From CATOSP01 sp965216155 (lineage in GTDB: Bacteria; Chloroflexota; Dehalococcoidia; Lucifugimonadales; UBA3495), in contig CBDCFD010000006.1 of NCBI GenBank assembly GCA_965216155.1, positions 496,001-560,000 of the forward strand: a DNA stretch of 64,000 nt, given 5' to 3'. The stretch's first letter is position 1, and the number at the start of each line of letters is the position of its first letter. The notes beneath the pieces were generated by a model, which ran no database searches, was not told the DNA's origin, and saw only the letters and a list, made by a program, of their open reading frames with translations. Shown here piece by piece: positions 34,700 through 42,897 of the stretch. Position numbers and translations under genes: made by a program.

Positions 34700-34969
34700 A
34701 TGCAATATCAGAAGCACAACCTGTATACCGGGGAATACGAACTCACGGACAAGGGAGTCTGCGCGCCGCCTGAAGAAAGCGAATGGACAGTTCTGGCCGT
34801 GGTGGGGGAACATGAGGAAGGCAGTCAGTTCTCTCCCATCGAGGGCGAGGCGGAATCTATCTGCCTTGTCTTGCAGGACCAGGGGTTCTGGCCCGTGTTG
34901 AGCTTTATCACTCACACGGAGGCGCGGATGCTGGCGCATACGCTGTTGGAAGCGGTGGGGCAGGAATAG
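34700..34969 (+). CDS. Hypothetical small protein
   Basis: An 89-residue protein that I do not recognise, starting MQYQKHNLYTGEYELTDKGV. It is acidic, soluble and has one hydrophobic strand-like run (SICLVLQDQGFWPVLSFI). It lies 25 bases after the LLM oxidoreductase on the same strand. The frame is short but the residue composition looks like a real protein. No function is suggested. Confidence 0.55.
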   Translation: MQYQKHNLYTGEYELTDKGVCAPPEESEWTVLAVVGEHEEGSQFSPIEGEAESICLVLQDQGFWPVLSFITHTEARMLAHTLLEAVGQE

Positions 34970-35014
34970 CTGGGATTCGGTTTAACTCAATGGCGCAAAG
35001 TCGACTGCGGCCCG

Positions 35015-35238
35015 TCAGCCGCCAATGAACCGGCTGGCGAGTATGGCGACAAACAGTGCGCCCCCGACGGCAATTCCGGCGTAGAGAAGCCGGTCGATAC
35101 GCCGGTTCAATTCGCGTATGTCGGCCCTGAGTTCCTGTTGGCCTTCCTTGAGCGCTCCGATGTTGCCTTTGAGCCGTCCGACTGCCCGCCATACGGCGAC
35201 CGCGTCTATCGGTTGCCGGTTCCAGTTTCGGTAGCCAT
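35015..35238 (-). pseudogene. Small coiled-coil/membrane protein with a frameshift
   Basis: On the minus strand an ATG at 35238 with AAGGA seven bases before it begins MATETGTGN and then runs into a stop. The next frame continues IDAVAVWRAVGRLKGNIGAL, KEGQQELRADIRELNRRIDR, then a hydrophobic segment LLYAGIAVGGALFVAILASR and the end FIGG at 35015. The second frame has no ATG, GTG or TTG of its own before an in-frame stop. So the gene looks like a roughly 74-residue coiled-coil plus single transmembrane protein broken by a frameshift within its first 30 bases. A non-standard start is the alternative. Confidence 0.5.
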
Positions 35239-35305
35239 TCGTTATCCTTGTCAGCGTGCCAGATCAATGAAGCGCCGCCAGGTTTCCCCGGCGGCGCTTC
35301 CGATG

Positions 35306-36433
35306 TTACACGAAGGCGAACTGCTCGAAGCTACCGTGTACTATGGGCGCCGGGTCCAGGCCCAGCCACTTGTCCAGGATGGTGGCGTAGGTGGAGCGGA
35401 AGTCCGTGGTGAAGTGGAGGTCTCCCTCCGACTGGTCCTCGGGCCGCAGTGACGGGAACTCCCCGTAGAAGCCGCCGTTGACCGACCCGCCGATGACAAA
35501 GGCAATCCCACCGGAGCCGTGGTCTGTCCCCGCTCCGTTGTCGTTGATGCGGCGTCCAAACTCGGACCACACCAGGACCAGGGTATCTTCAAATAGTCCA
35601 TGCTCTTCGAGGTCCTGAGTAAAGTCGGCTATAGCCGTGGAAACGTCGGTCCACAGCTTGGCGTGGGCCTGCCGTTCGTTGCTGTGGGTGTCGAAGCTGC
35701 CGTGCTGGGCGTAGTAAATCCGAGTTCCCAGATCGGCGGACATCACCTGGGCGATGTTTCGCAATGCGCCGGCGATTGGGCTGTCAGAGTATTCAACATC
35801 AGAGGTGTATTTCATTGGAGCGGTCCGCAGCGTGTCCGCGCCTCGAAGCGCGTTGGTGCCGGTCTGGCCGAGTACTTGCGCGACTGCATCCTTGGCCTGC
35901 GACGGTCCGTAGATGCGGCTGAAGGACTCCAACGCCTGCCTTCGCGCCGTCTCGTCCTGCATGTTTGGCAGCAGACCGTAGGTCTCGAGGTTGCCCACCG
36001 ACGCGACCGGGACTCCCTTGGAGACCATCGCTCTTGGGAGGGCCCGGCCGAAGTTCACACCGGTCAGCACGTTTTCGCCCGTGGAATCGAGGTCGCGGAT
36101 AGTGGCGCCCAGCCAGCCCTCGGCGCCGATCTTGTCCGGCTCGGCAGTGTACCAAACGTCCCTGGAGCGGAAATGGGACCGGTTGGGACTGGGATACCCG
36201 ATGCCGTTGATGACGGCTATCTTGCCCTGGTCCCACAGATGCTTCATGGGCGTCATGCTGGGGTTGAGGCCGAACTCATCATGGACCCGCAGCACCTCCT
36301 CCTGGGGTATTCCGACGGTGGGCCGGAAATCGTAATAAAGACCGTTGTTATAGGGTACTACCGTGTTCAGCGCGTCGTTTCCGCCCTGAAGCTCGATAAC
36401 GACTACCGAGCGGTCCCTCTTGATGGAAGTCAT
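35306..36433 (-). CDS. DUF1501 protein, cassette A
   Basis: A 375-residue protein of the DUF1501 family, related to the alkaline phosphatase/sulfatase superfamily. Family motifs are LQGGNDALNTVVPY near residue 15, GIGYPSPNRSHFRSRDVW near 78, HGSFDTHSNE near 243 and LVWSEFGRRINDNGAGTDHG near 285-305; the Asp, His and Glu in them are likely metal ligands. It starts directly with the domain and has no Tat or Sec signal, unlike many DUF1501 proteins. AGGAGGGACCG precedes the ATG. It is the last gene of a minus-strand run DUF membrane protein - DUF1800 - NHL - DUF1501, 12 bases after the NHL gene. A paralogue is at 53455. Function unknown. Confidence 0.93.
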   Translation of the reverse strand: MTSIKRDRSVVVIELQGGNDALNTVVPYNNGLYYDFRPTVGIPQEEVLRVHDEFGLNPSMTPMKHLWDQGKIAVINGIGYPSPNRSHFRSRDVWYTAEPDKIGAEGWLGATIRDLDSTGENVLTGVNFGRALPRAMVSKGVPVASVGNLETYGLLPNMQDETARRQALESFSRIYGPSQAKDAVAQVLGQTGTNALRGADTLRTAPMKYTSDVEYSDSPIAGALRNIAQVMSADLGTRIYYAQHGSFDTHSNERQAHAKLWTDVSTAIADFTQDLEEHGLFEDTLVLVWSEFGRRINDNGAGTDHGSGGIAFVIGGSVNGGFYGEFPSLRPEDQSEGDLHFTTDFRSTYATILDKWLGLDPAPIVHGSFEQFAFV

Positions 36434-36445
36434 CGGTCCCTCCTC

Positions 36446-37474
36446 CTAAGCGCCAGGCCCGTAGACCTGGATTCTGTGGCGGTTGCTCTCAACAACGTAT
36501 AGGTTTCCGCCGCCGTCCAGTTTGACGGAGACAGGCGACCAGAACAGCTTTTCGATGTGTGACGATTCCTCGTGAGGTTCGTCGACAAAGTATTCGATTT
36601 CAGGTTCCAGATTGGCCCTGGACCGGGCTTCGCCCTCTTCCACGTTTATCTTCAGAAAGTTCGCGGCCCATGTGGACAGGGTCGCCTCGCCGCGAAGGAC
36701 TTGGACCACCCCACCGTCGGGTTCCAGGACCTGCACCCGTTCGTTGCCCCAGTCGGCGACGTAGATATTCCCTTCGCCGTCGACGGCCACGCTTGACGGG
36801 CGGGAAAACTCCCCTTCGCCTCTACCGGAGGAGCCAAACGATGCCATGTGTTCAGCCTGCGGAGAAAACTTCTGGATTCGGTCATTGCGCCAGTCGGCGA
36901 CGTATATTTGGCCACCGCCGTCCACCGTCAGACCCCAGGGCATGTTGAACTCCCCTGGAGCGGCCCCGTACCGGCCGAAGGTGAGCAGATGCATGCCTTC
37001 AGGAGTGAACTTTTGGATGCGGTGGTTGTAGGTATCGGCAACCAGGATGTTGCCCTCACTGTCCAGGGCCAACCCGGAGGGCGTGTCCAACTCACCCTCG
37101 GCAGACCCGTGTTGGCCCCACCGTGCGATGAAGCGGCCTTCGCTGTCGAATACGGAGACCTTGTGGGTGTATTCGTCGCTGACGTAGACTCTTCCCTGCC
37201 TATCGGCGGTACACGCAGATGGCCAGATCAACTGGCCTTCTTCATCGCCGTAGAAACCGAAGGTGCCGTAATATTCCCCTTCGATGTCGCACATCGTGAC
37301 ACGGACGCCACGGACCACACTTTCCAGGGAGCGGTTACTGACGTAAAGGCGGCCCTCGGTGCCGATGGCGGTGTCAGTGGGGTAGTAGAACCCACGGCCC
37401 TCCATGGTCGTCATTCCGAGGGTGAGCTTGTATTCGAGAAGATGGGTCTTGTGCCTGGCTTGTGCGGTAGTCAT
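36446..37474 (-). CDS. NHL-repeat beta-propeller protein, cassette A
   Basis: A 342-residue protein made of about six NHL repeats, each of the form PxGLALDSEGNILVADTYNH-RIQKF. Such propellers bind proteins, RNA or sugars. No signal peptide or membrane segment is visible, so it should be cytoplasmic, although NHL proteins are often secreted. A less repeat-like insertion (EGEARSRANLEPEIEYFVDE) separates the last blade. AGGGGAGACG stands before the ATG. It lies between the DUF1800 and DUF1501 genes with gaps of 36 and 12 bases, so the three are surely co-transcribed. Its counterpart in cassette B (52350) has the same blade order and the same insertion position. Confidence 0.9.
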   Translation of the reverse strand: MTTAQARHKTHLLEYKLTLGMTTMEGRGFYYPTDTAIGTEGRLYVSNRSLESVVRGVRVTMCDIEGEYYGTFGFYGDEEGQLIWPSACTADRQGRVYVSDEYTHKVSVFDSEGRFIARWGQHGSAEGELDTPSGLALDSEGNILVADTYNHRIQKFTPEGMHLLTFGRYGAAPGEFNMPWGLTVDGGGQIYVADWRNDRIQKFSPQAEHMASFGSSGRGEGEFSRPSSVAVDGEGNIYVADWGNERVQVLEPDGGVVQVLRGEATLSTWAANFLKINVEEGEARSRANLEPEIEYFVDEPHEESSHIEKLFWSPVSVKLDGGGNLYVVESNRHRIQVYGPGA

Positions 37475-37510
37475 CGTCTCCCCTGCCGGACTATTCTTGG
37501 GGTTGCCGGG

Positions 37511-38950
37511 CTAGGCCCGCTGAAATTCCTGAGTGGAAGCTACCATCTGAATTACTTCCGCGATCCTCTGGCGTCCCGCATCGTCGAAACTTCCGCTCCT
37601 TCCTTGTGGAATCGCCACGGAGGACGCGAAGGTGATTAGCTCCTGCCGGGTCTCGGCGGACACCGTTATGGCCCCAACCTGGTCGAGGCAAGCGTCCACC
37701 AAGCCCTCGGATGAGTCCAGGGATACGCCGGAAGACTTGATCCTGTCGATCATCGCCTGTACCCCGGGCCTGCGCACGTCTCCCAACTGCTGGGACGAAA
37801 AGTTGATGCGCTCCACCAGTGACCCGGTGTCGATCCAATCGGTGCCTTGGTGCCACCCTTCGACGCTTGGAGGGTTGTTTAAGTATTGGCCCATGAACAC
37901 TGCTTGTTGGTACCGGTCCAGTATCTCCTTGCGGGGGCGGTCGAACTCGGAGGTCAGTCGTAACACGCCTGCGACCAATTCCACCGGGCTCTTGACCTTG
38001 GTGTACCAGGAGCCTTGGGCCTTGAAGAACTCGGAATTGAACAGCACGCGCAACATCGCGGAGATGTCGTAGTTACTTTCGAAGTAGGTCTTGGACAGTA
38101 GCTCTATGGCCGCCGGGTCGGCGGGTTCGGTGTAGGACCACTCGGGGACCGGCGGCTCGTCGGCGGCGAAGAAGCTGTACATGTGGCGGGAAATGAACCG
38201 CGCGGTGGCCTCCTGTTGACAGATGATGTCAACCACGTCCTCGCCGTTCAGTCGGCCGCGGTGCCCTAGAAACTCCTTCTCCCCGTCGTCGTGGTCTTCC
38301 CCGTTGAACTCAAAGTGCCAGGAAATGCGTCCATAAGGCCAGTCCGAATCACGCATGGAGCGCAACTCCATGTATTCCCGGTTGCCGAGGGTCCAGCCGG
38401 TGAAGGCGCGGGCGCACTCCTTAATGTCCTGCTCGGAGTAGTTGCCGACGCCCATCGAGAAAAGCTCCAGCAACTCCCGGCCGAAGTTCTCGTTGATGGC
38501 GTCCTTGTGATTGTCCTGGTTGTCCAGCCAGATAATCATGGCCGGGTCTTTGGCGAGTTCCAGGAGCAGGTCCCGGAAATTGCTCATTCCGTACCGCCGG
38601 AACATCCTGGTTTGGTCGGAGAGAGCCTTGCCGTGAATCACCTTTGGGTAGCCGGTAGCGAAGATGCCGTGCCAGAACAGGGAAACCTTCTCCCGCAGCG
38701 GCGTGGACGTAGTCGCCATTCGGTACAGCCAGTTCTCGCCGGAGGCTTGCGGGCCCATCATCCCGGACAGTTCAGGGTGGAAACGGCGGATCTCGTCGTC
38801 TCCCATCCTCTTCTCCTGGGACTGGTCGAGTAGTTCTTCGACGGTCGCCTGGTACCCCGTGGCTGCGAACGCCTCAAGCTGGTCGCGGGTTGCGCCGAAA
38901 CCGGCCCGGCGCATCAGATGAGCGATCTGTTCAATTTCGTGGTTTCCCAT
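37511..38950 (-). CDS. DUF1800 protein, cassette A
   Basis: A 479-residue DUF1800 protein, function unknown. Motifs: IAHLMRRAGFGATRDQLEAF at the N-terminus, LFWHGIFATG near 92, LDNQDNHKDAINENFGRELL near 145-165 and FSMGVGNYSEQDIKECARAF near 168-188, FTGW, then NPPSVEGWHQGTDW near 358. DUF1800 and DUF1501 genes are commonly neighbours in bacteria, which implies a joint function. Here, too, there is no export signal. GGAGG stands before the ATG. The gene is upstream of NHL and DUF1501 in the same run; a paralogue is at 55385. Confidence 0.93.
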   Translation of the reverse strand: MGNHEIEQIAHLMRRAGFGATRDQLEAFAATGYQATVEELLDQSQEKRMGDDEIRRFHPELSGMMGPQASGENWLYRMATTSTPLREKVSLFWHGIFATGYPKVIHGKALSDQTRMFRRYGMSNFRDLLLELAKDPAMIIWLDNQDNHKDAINENFGRELLELFSMGVGNYSEQDIKECARAFTGWTLGNREYMELRSMRDSDWPYGRISWHFEFNGEDHDDGEKEFLGHRGRLNGEDVVDIICQQEATARFISRHMYSFFAADEPPVPEWSYTEPADPAAIELLSKTYFESNYDISAMLRVLFNSEFFKAQGSWYTKVKSPVELVAGVLRLTSEFDRPRKEILDRYQQAVFMGQYLNNPPSVEGWHQGTDWIDTGSLVERINFSSQQLGDVRRPGVQAMIDRIKSSGVSLDSSEGLVDACLDQVGAITVSAETRQELITFASSVAIPQGRSGSFDDAGRQRIAEVIQMVASTQEFQRA

Positions 38951-38982
38951 TTCATATCCTCCTGGGATTGGGACTTGGATGC

Positions 38983-39363
38983 CTAATCGTCCGTTTTCCT
39001 GAGAAACTCCCGGACTTCCGGTGTGTCGGGAAGGACTCGCACACCGTCCACTTCAATCCCAAACCGCTGATAAGCTTCTTTGAGCCGACTGCGTTGTTCT
39101 TCCCGGCCTTCTGCTTTACCTTGGTTAAACTGCTTCCTTCTAAACATCTGCGCAAGCAAAATGCAAGCCTCCACGTCGGCGAAAACTACTATCGTTGCGG
39201 CGACGGAAATACCTATGCCCTGCCCGATGGCCATAACGGTTTTCGGCCAAGGCTCGTTTAGATTGTAAAATATCTCATACCAGACGACCAGCGCAATAAG
39301 GCAGTTGACCAGAACAACAGACAGAACGAAATACAGCGTGTGCGCTTCCGGTTGCTTAGGCAA
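38983..39363 (-). CDS. Small two-helix membrane protein with charged tail, cassette A
   Basis: A 126-residue protein with two hydrophobic helices (LYFVLSVVLVNCLIALVVWY and GIGISVAATIVVFADVEACI) and a charged helical tail (QFNQGKAEGREEQRSRLKEA). It ends with VLPDTPEVREFLRK. The pattern W-EI...PWP..V.AI..G.G between the helices is shared with the protein at 54820 in cassette B, so they are probably homologues. The only start in frame is a TTG at 39363 with a poor ribosome site, so the true start is uncertain. It stands 32 bases before the DUF1800 gene. Function unknown. Confidence 0.65.
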   Translation of the reverse strand: MPKQPEAHTLYFVLSVVLVNCLIALVVWYEIFYNLNEPWPKTVMAIGQGIGISVAATIVVFADVEACILLAQMFRRKQFNQGKAEGREEQRSRLKEAYQRFGIEVDGVRVLPDTPEVREFLRKTDD

Positions 39364-39483
39364 AGCCGCGGCTACCGGAGATAATCAATCGCCTGTTGCC
39401 CGGATACGTCTGACTTTCTTCTCCCCTGGAAATCCTTCTTAATCAGCATTTGATGCGCGCCGGAACCACGGGTCAACCAGCAT

Positions 39484-41031
39484 CTATTTACCCTGTTGAA
39501 TGAACTCCGAGACCCGTTCCCCGATCATCATGGTGGTGACGTTGGTGTTGGCCCGGACGCAATCGGGCATGATCGAGGCGTCTACTACCCTGATCCCCTC
39601 CAGGCCGCGGACTTTGCCGTACTGGTCCACCACCGCCATCGGGTCAGAGGCCGGGCCCATCTTGCAGGTGCAGGAGATGTGCTGCGCCGTCGAGACCTCG
39701 CGCATCATCCAGTCGTCAAGGGCGTCGTCTGAAGCCAGGTCGGCGGCAGTTGGCTCGACCAACTCCTCCACGATGTCTTTGAAGCCTGGATGTTCGCCCA
39801 GATTAACGACCATGCGGACACCGTCACGCAACCGCTGCCGGTCGAAGGGTTCCTGGAGGTAATTGTAGTCCAGGTATGGTTGGTCGTTAGGGTCGGTGGA
39901 GTTGAGTCTAAGCTCGCCCGAGCCTTTGGCGAGGTAGATGGACACCGACATCCTGATCCCCAACGGGTCCATCCGATTGCCGCCCCGGTTCACCCGCTCG
40001 GTGGCGTAGGACGACATAATCACGATCATGTCGTTGCGCAGGTCCGAACCCTCGGCGGTGTAGCGCAGGCATAGCTGGCTGCGCGGGGCCATACCATCGA
40101 GGTCGAAGCCGGGCTTGGTCCGCCAGGTTACCGGGACTATTGGGTGGTCGCGCAGGTTTTGGCCGACTCCGGGGGAGTCGTGAATTACAGGAATGCCCAG
40201 GCTTCTCAGGTGGCCTGCCGGACCGACGCCGGAGAGCATCAACAGATGTGGGGAAGCGATCGCGCCCCCGCTTAAAATGATCTGGTCTCCCTCAACGGTG
40301 AACCTTTCCCCGCCGCTTTCGACCTCCGCGCCAACGGCCTGGTTACCCTCAAAGACGATCCGATGGACAGTGCAGTTGGGCCGGATCGTGAGGTTTAGCC
40401 GGTGCCGCGCCGGGTCCAGGTAACCCAGGGCCGTGCTCCAGCGGATGCCGTTGGGGTTGTTGTAAGGCGTGGGTCCTACTCCAGAGGCGTCGGGGCTATT
40501 GTGGTCGGGGCTGTCGGGGAACCCGTATTCCTTGCAGGCATTGTAGAATGCGTTCTGCGCTGGCAACCAGTCTTCCGGCTTGAACCGCCTGGCTATGATG
40601 GGGCCGTCCGTTCCGTGGAAGTCGTCCTGGAAGTCGGTATCGGTCTCGAGCCTGCGGAAGCAGCCGAGAAGGTCCTGGAACCTCCATTCGTCATTGCCGA
40701 AAGAGGCCCAGGTGTCGTAGTCCTCCGGCACTCCACGCAGGAACATTTGCCCGTTGATGGCGCTGGAGCCCCCGGTGACCTTTCCCCTCGGGACCATGAT
40801 CTCCGGCGCTTTGTCGGTGCCTCTGCCGACGAATTGCCAGTTGTGGTCGCTGGTCATCACGTCGGTGGTTGTGGCGTAGCCGTACTTTACCTCGTCGGGG
40901 AGGTGTTCGAAGTCTGGGTAGTCCGGACCGGCTTCCAGAAGGAGGACGGAGCGGTTGGGGTCCTCACTCATCCTGGTAGCGACGATGGAGCCGGCAGACC
41001 CGGCCCCGATGACGATCACATCGTATTTCAA
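39484..41031 (-). CDS. GMC-family FAD oxidoreductase
   Basis: A 515-residue glucose-methanol-choline oxidoreductase. The FAD-binding motif VIGAGSAGSIVATRM is at residues 6-20 with the second ribose-binding LLLEAGPDYP; PRGKVTGGSSAINGQMFLRG near 79 is the GMC signature 1, and ILSGGAIASPHLLMLSGVG near 252 is signature 2. The C-terminal catalytic region has STAQHISCTCKMG (His) and DASIMPDCVRANTNVTTM (Asn in the second catalytic place). It oxidises an alcohol, probably of choline-dehydrogenase-like type. The start is a TTG preceded by GGGAGGGG. Divergent from the MFS transporter, which might carry its substrate. Confidence 0.93.
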   Translation of the reverse strand: MKYDVIVIGAGSAGSIVATRMSEDPNRSVLLLEAGPDYPDFEHLPDEVKYGYATTTDVMTSDHNWQFVGRGTDKAPEIMVPRGKVTGGSSAINGQMFLRGVPEDYDTWASFGNDEWRFQDLLGCFRRLETDTDFQDDFHGTDGPIIARRFKPEDWLPAQNAFYNACKEYGFPDSPDHNSPDASGVGPTPYNNPNGIRWSTALGYLDPARHRLNLTIRPNCTVHRIVFEGNQAVGAEVESGGERFTVEGDQIILSGGAIASPHLLMLSGVGPAGHLRSLGIPVIHDSPGVGQNLRDHPIVPVTWRTKPGFDLDGMAPRSQLCLRYTAEGSDLRNDMIVIMSSYATERVNRGGNRMDPLGIRMSVSIYLAKGSGELRLNSTDPNDQPYLDYNYLQEPFDRQRLRDGVRMVVNLGEHPGFKDIVEELVEPTAADLASDDALDDWMMREVSTAQHISCTCKMGPASDPMAVVDQYGKVRGLEGIRVVDASIMPDCVRANTNVTTMMIGERVSEFIQQGK

Positions 41032-41437
41032 AGCGCCCCTCCCGATATCAGGTCCTCGCGCGGCACGCTTATAGACCTGGATTTATGCACCTTGGCGAAT
41101 TGCTGCCATGATACTCGAACGCCCGGAACAATTCCACTTATCTCGACCGGCGCTCAGCGTGCCGAGCACTCTCCGGTTGTATGCGCTGAGTCCGAATAAG
41201 GGACACTGCTCCAGTGACAGGACGCACCCCGCACGCTGTCTCAACAGCGATAACAGGGACCCAGGCGTGTTGAGGAACGGGAGTAACTACCGGGAGGCGA
41301 TTCGGGATTTTATGTCAAGGCCGGAAAGACGGGTTGGCTGCATGGTCTCGGGACAATGTCTTGGAAACCGAGTCGCGGCGGATGGAGACATCCGGCAAAC
41401 TTACCCTTATGGCTACCGAATGCCTTATATTGATCGA
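41032..41437. other. Divergent region before the MFS gene
   Basis: About 400 bases between the GMC oxidoreductase and the transporter. The frame of the transporter is open across most of it, but the sequence there does not look like protein (many Arg, Cys and short polar runs). I see no clear promoter pair. It should carry divergent regulatory signals. Confidence 0.4.
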
Positions 41438-42712
41438 ATGGCAACACCCCAGGAATTCCCTTTAGGAGAAACGGCCCGCACTCCGGCCCGGGGTTGGGCT
41501 GTGCTGCTGCTGTTCCGCGCTCACGGCAGCAGTGTGATTTTGATCTCCTACACTTTCGGGCTGTTCCTGCCGTTCATCCGGGAAGAGTTGGATATCTCCC
41601 CGGTAGAAGCGGGACTGCTTCAAGGGGTGTGGTGGGTGACTGCCGCCTTGGTCTCTCTGCCCGCAGGGACCTGGTTTTCCCGGCTTCGGCCAGTGCCGCT
41701 GGTATTGGTCTCAATGGTCATCTCCCTGCCTTTCCTGATGCTGCAGGCTTTGGCTACCGGTTTCCCGCTTCTCTTCGCCGCCAGGTTCCTATTTGTTCTT
41801 TGCCACGTAATCACCGCTCCGGCGAGAACACTGTTATTGCAGCAGTGGGCTGCGCCGCGGCAATTCGCCCAGATCAACTCGGTGGGTCTGTCACAGCACA
41901 GCGTGATTCTCGCCCTGGCCGTGAGCACCAGTGCCCTGCTAATAACCGTGGTGGGTAGCTGGCGCACTGCGTACTGGCTGATGGTGGGCCTATTCCTGGT
42001 CCAGATACTGACCTGGGCGCTGGTAGCCAGAGAAGCCAATGCCCTGGCCCCCGATCTGGGATCGCGGTTGCGGCAACAGACGGGGACCCCGTTAAGGGCT
42101 ATCGCGGCGTACCCGCAGAGCTGGATTATCGCAGCGATGATGTTTTTCCTGTCGGCGACCTGGACGGCAATAGTGACATTCCTGCCCACCCTCTGGTTCG
42201 AAGAACGGGGGCTGGCCCCAACCCTCGGCGGGCCGCTGCTGGGCTTCCTTTATTACGGGTTGATTCCCAGCGCCCTGTTCGGAGGATTGCTGGCGCGAAA
42301 AGTAGGAAACCGCAAGTTGCTCCTTGGGGTCCCATCTCTATTGAACATGGTGTTTGGTCTGGCCATTATCCTGAATTCGGACCCGGTCGTGTTGATGTTG
42401 CTGATCACCGGGTTGGGAATGGTGTGGGTAGCTACCCCGGCGATAAACGTGCTGCCTTTCGAATTCCCTGGAATCCAGCCAAGAGAGGTGGCGGTAATCT
42501 CTTCCCTGGTGACCACGTTCTCAGGTCTGGGTTTTGCCGCCGGTCCGGTGCTGACTGGAGTGGTGGCCGAGCAAACAGGGTCGGTCCAGACGGGCTTGAT
42601 CGCCCTGTGCCTGCTCACGGGGCTGGGGGCCATTGTGAGCCTGCTCTACCCGGCCCGTGCCACGGCAAACCACACCGGCATTTCGTCGAAATCGGGGACC
42701 CGGGAATGGTAG
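41438..42712 (+). CDS. MFS transporter
   Basis: A 424-residue major facilitator with about 12 hydrophobic helices. After a short polar start (MATPQEFPLGE), helix 1 includes RAHGSSVILISYTFGLFLPF, and motif-A-like sequence LPAGTWFSRLRPVPLVL follows helix 2. The second half starts near AIAAYPQSWIIAAMMFFLSA. The start at 41438 is chosen because normal MFS length and topology begin there; 41420 (MPYIDRMAT) is the other option. Neither has a strong ribosome site. The substrate is unknown; nitrate/nitrite-like and organic acid porters are possible. Confidence 0.88.
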   Translation: MATPQEFPLGETARTPARGWAVLLLFRAHGSSVILISYTFGLFLPFIREELDISPVEAGLLQGVWWVTAALVSLPAGTWFSRLRPVPLVLVSMVISLPFLMLQALATGFPLLFAARFLFVLCHVITAPARTLLLQQWAAPRQFAQINSVGLSQHSVILALAVSTSALLITVVGSWRTAYWLMVGLFLVQILTWALVAREANALAPDLGSRLRQQTGTPLRAIAAYPQSWIIAAMMFFLSATWTAIVTFLPTLWFEERGLAPTLGGPLLGFLYYGLIPSALFGGLLARKVGNRKLLLGVPSLLNMVFGLAIILNSDPVVLMLLITGLGMVWVATPAINVLPFEFPGIQPREVAVISSLVTTFSGLGFAAGPVLTGVVAEQTGSVQTGLIALCLLTGLGAIVSLLYPARATANHTGISSKSGTREW

Positions 42713-42897
42713 GGTTTGGACTCTCAACGACCCCGGTCCGGGCCGCCGGGCTCAATCCAGACCTGGCCGGGTCCAATGGGTCCAATATGGAAGGTAGTCA
42801 AAACCCCTTCTGGCTCATGTTAATATGTAGACGGCAGAAAGACGTTAATTGGTAACCCCTTATCCCACGGTAGATTTGATAAGGACGGAGGGACAAT

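Noticed and set aside
35600..36502. Plus-strand open frame of 300 codons within DUF1501 of cassette A
   Set aside because: Lies opposite conserved DUF1501 motifs; composition typical of antisense shadow.
40402..41199. Plus-strand open frame of 265 codons within the GMC oxidoreductase
   Set aside because: Antisense to the FAD-binding region; no independent evidence.
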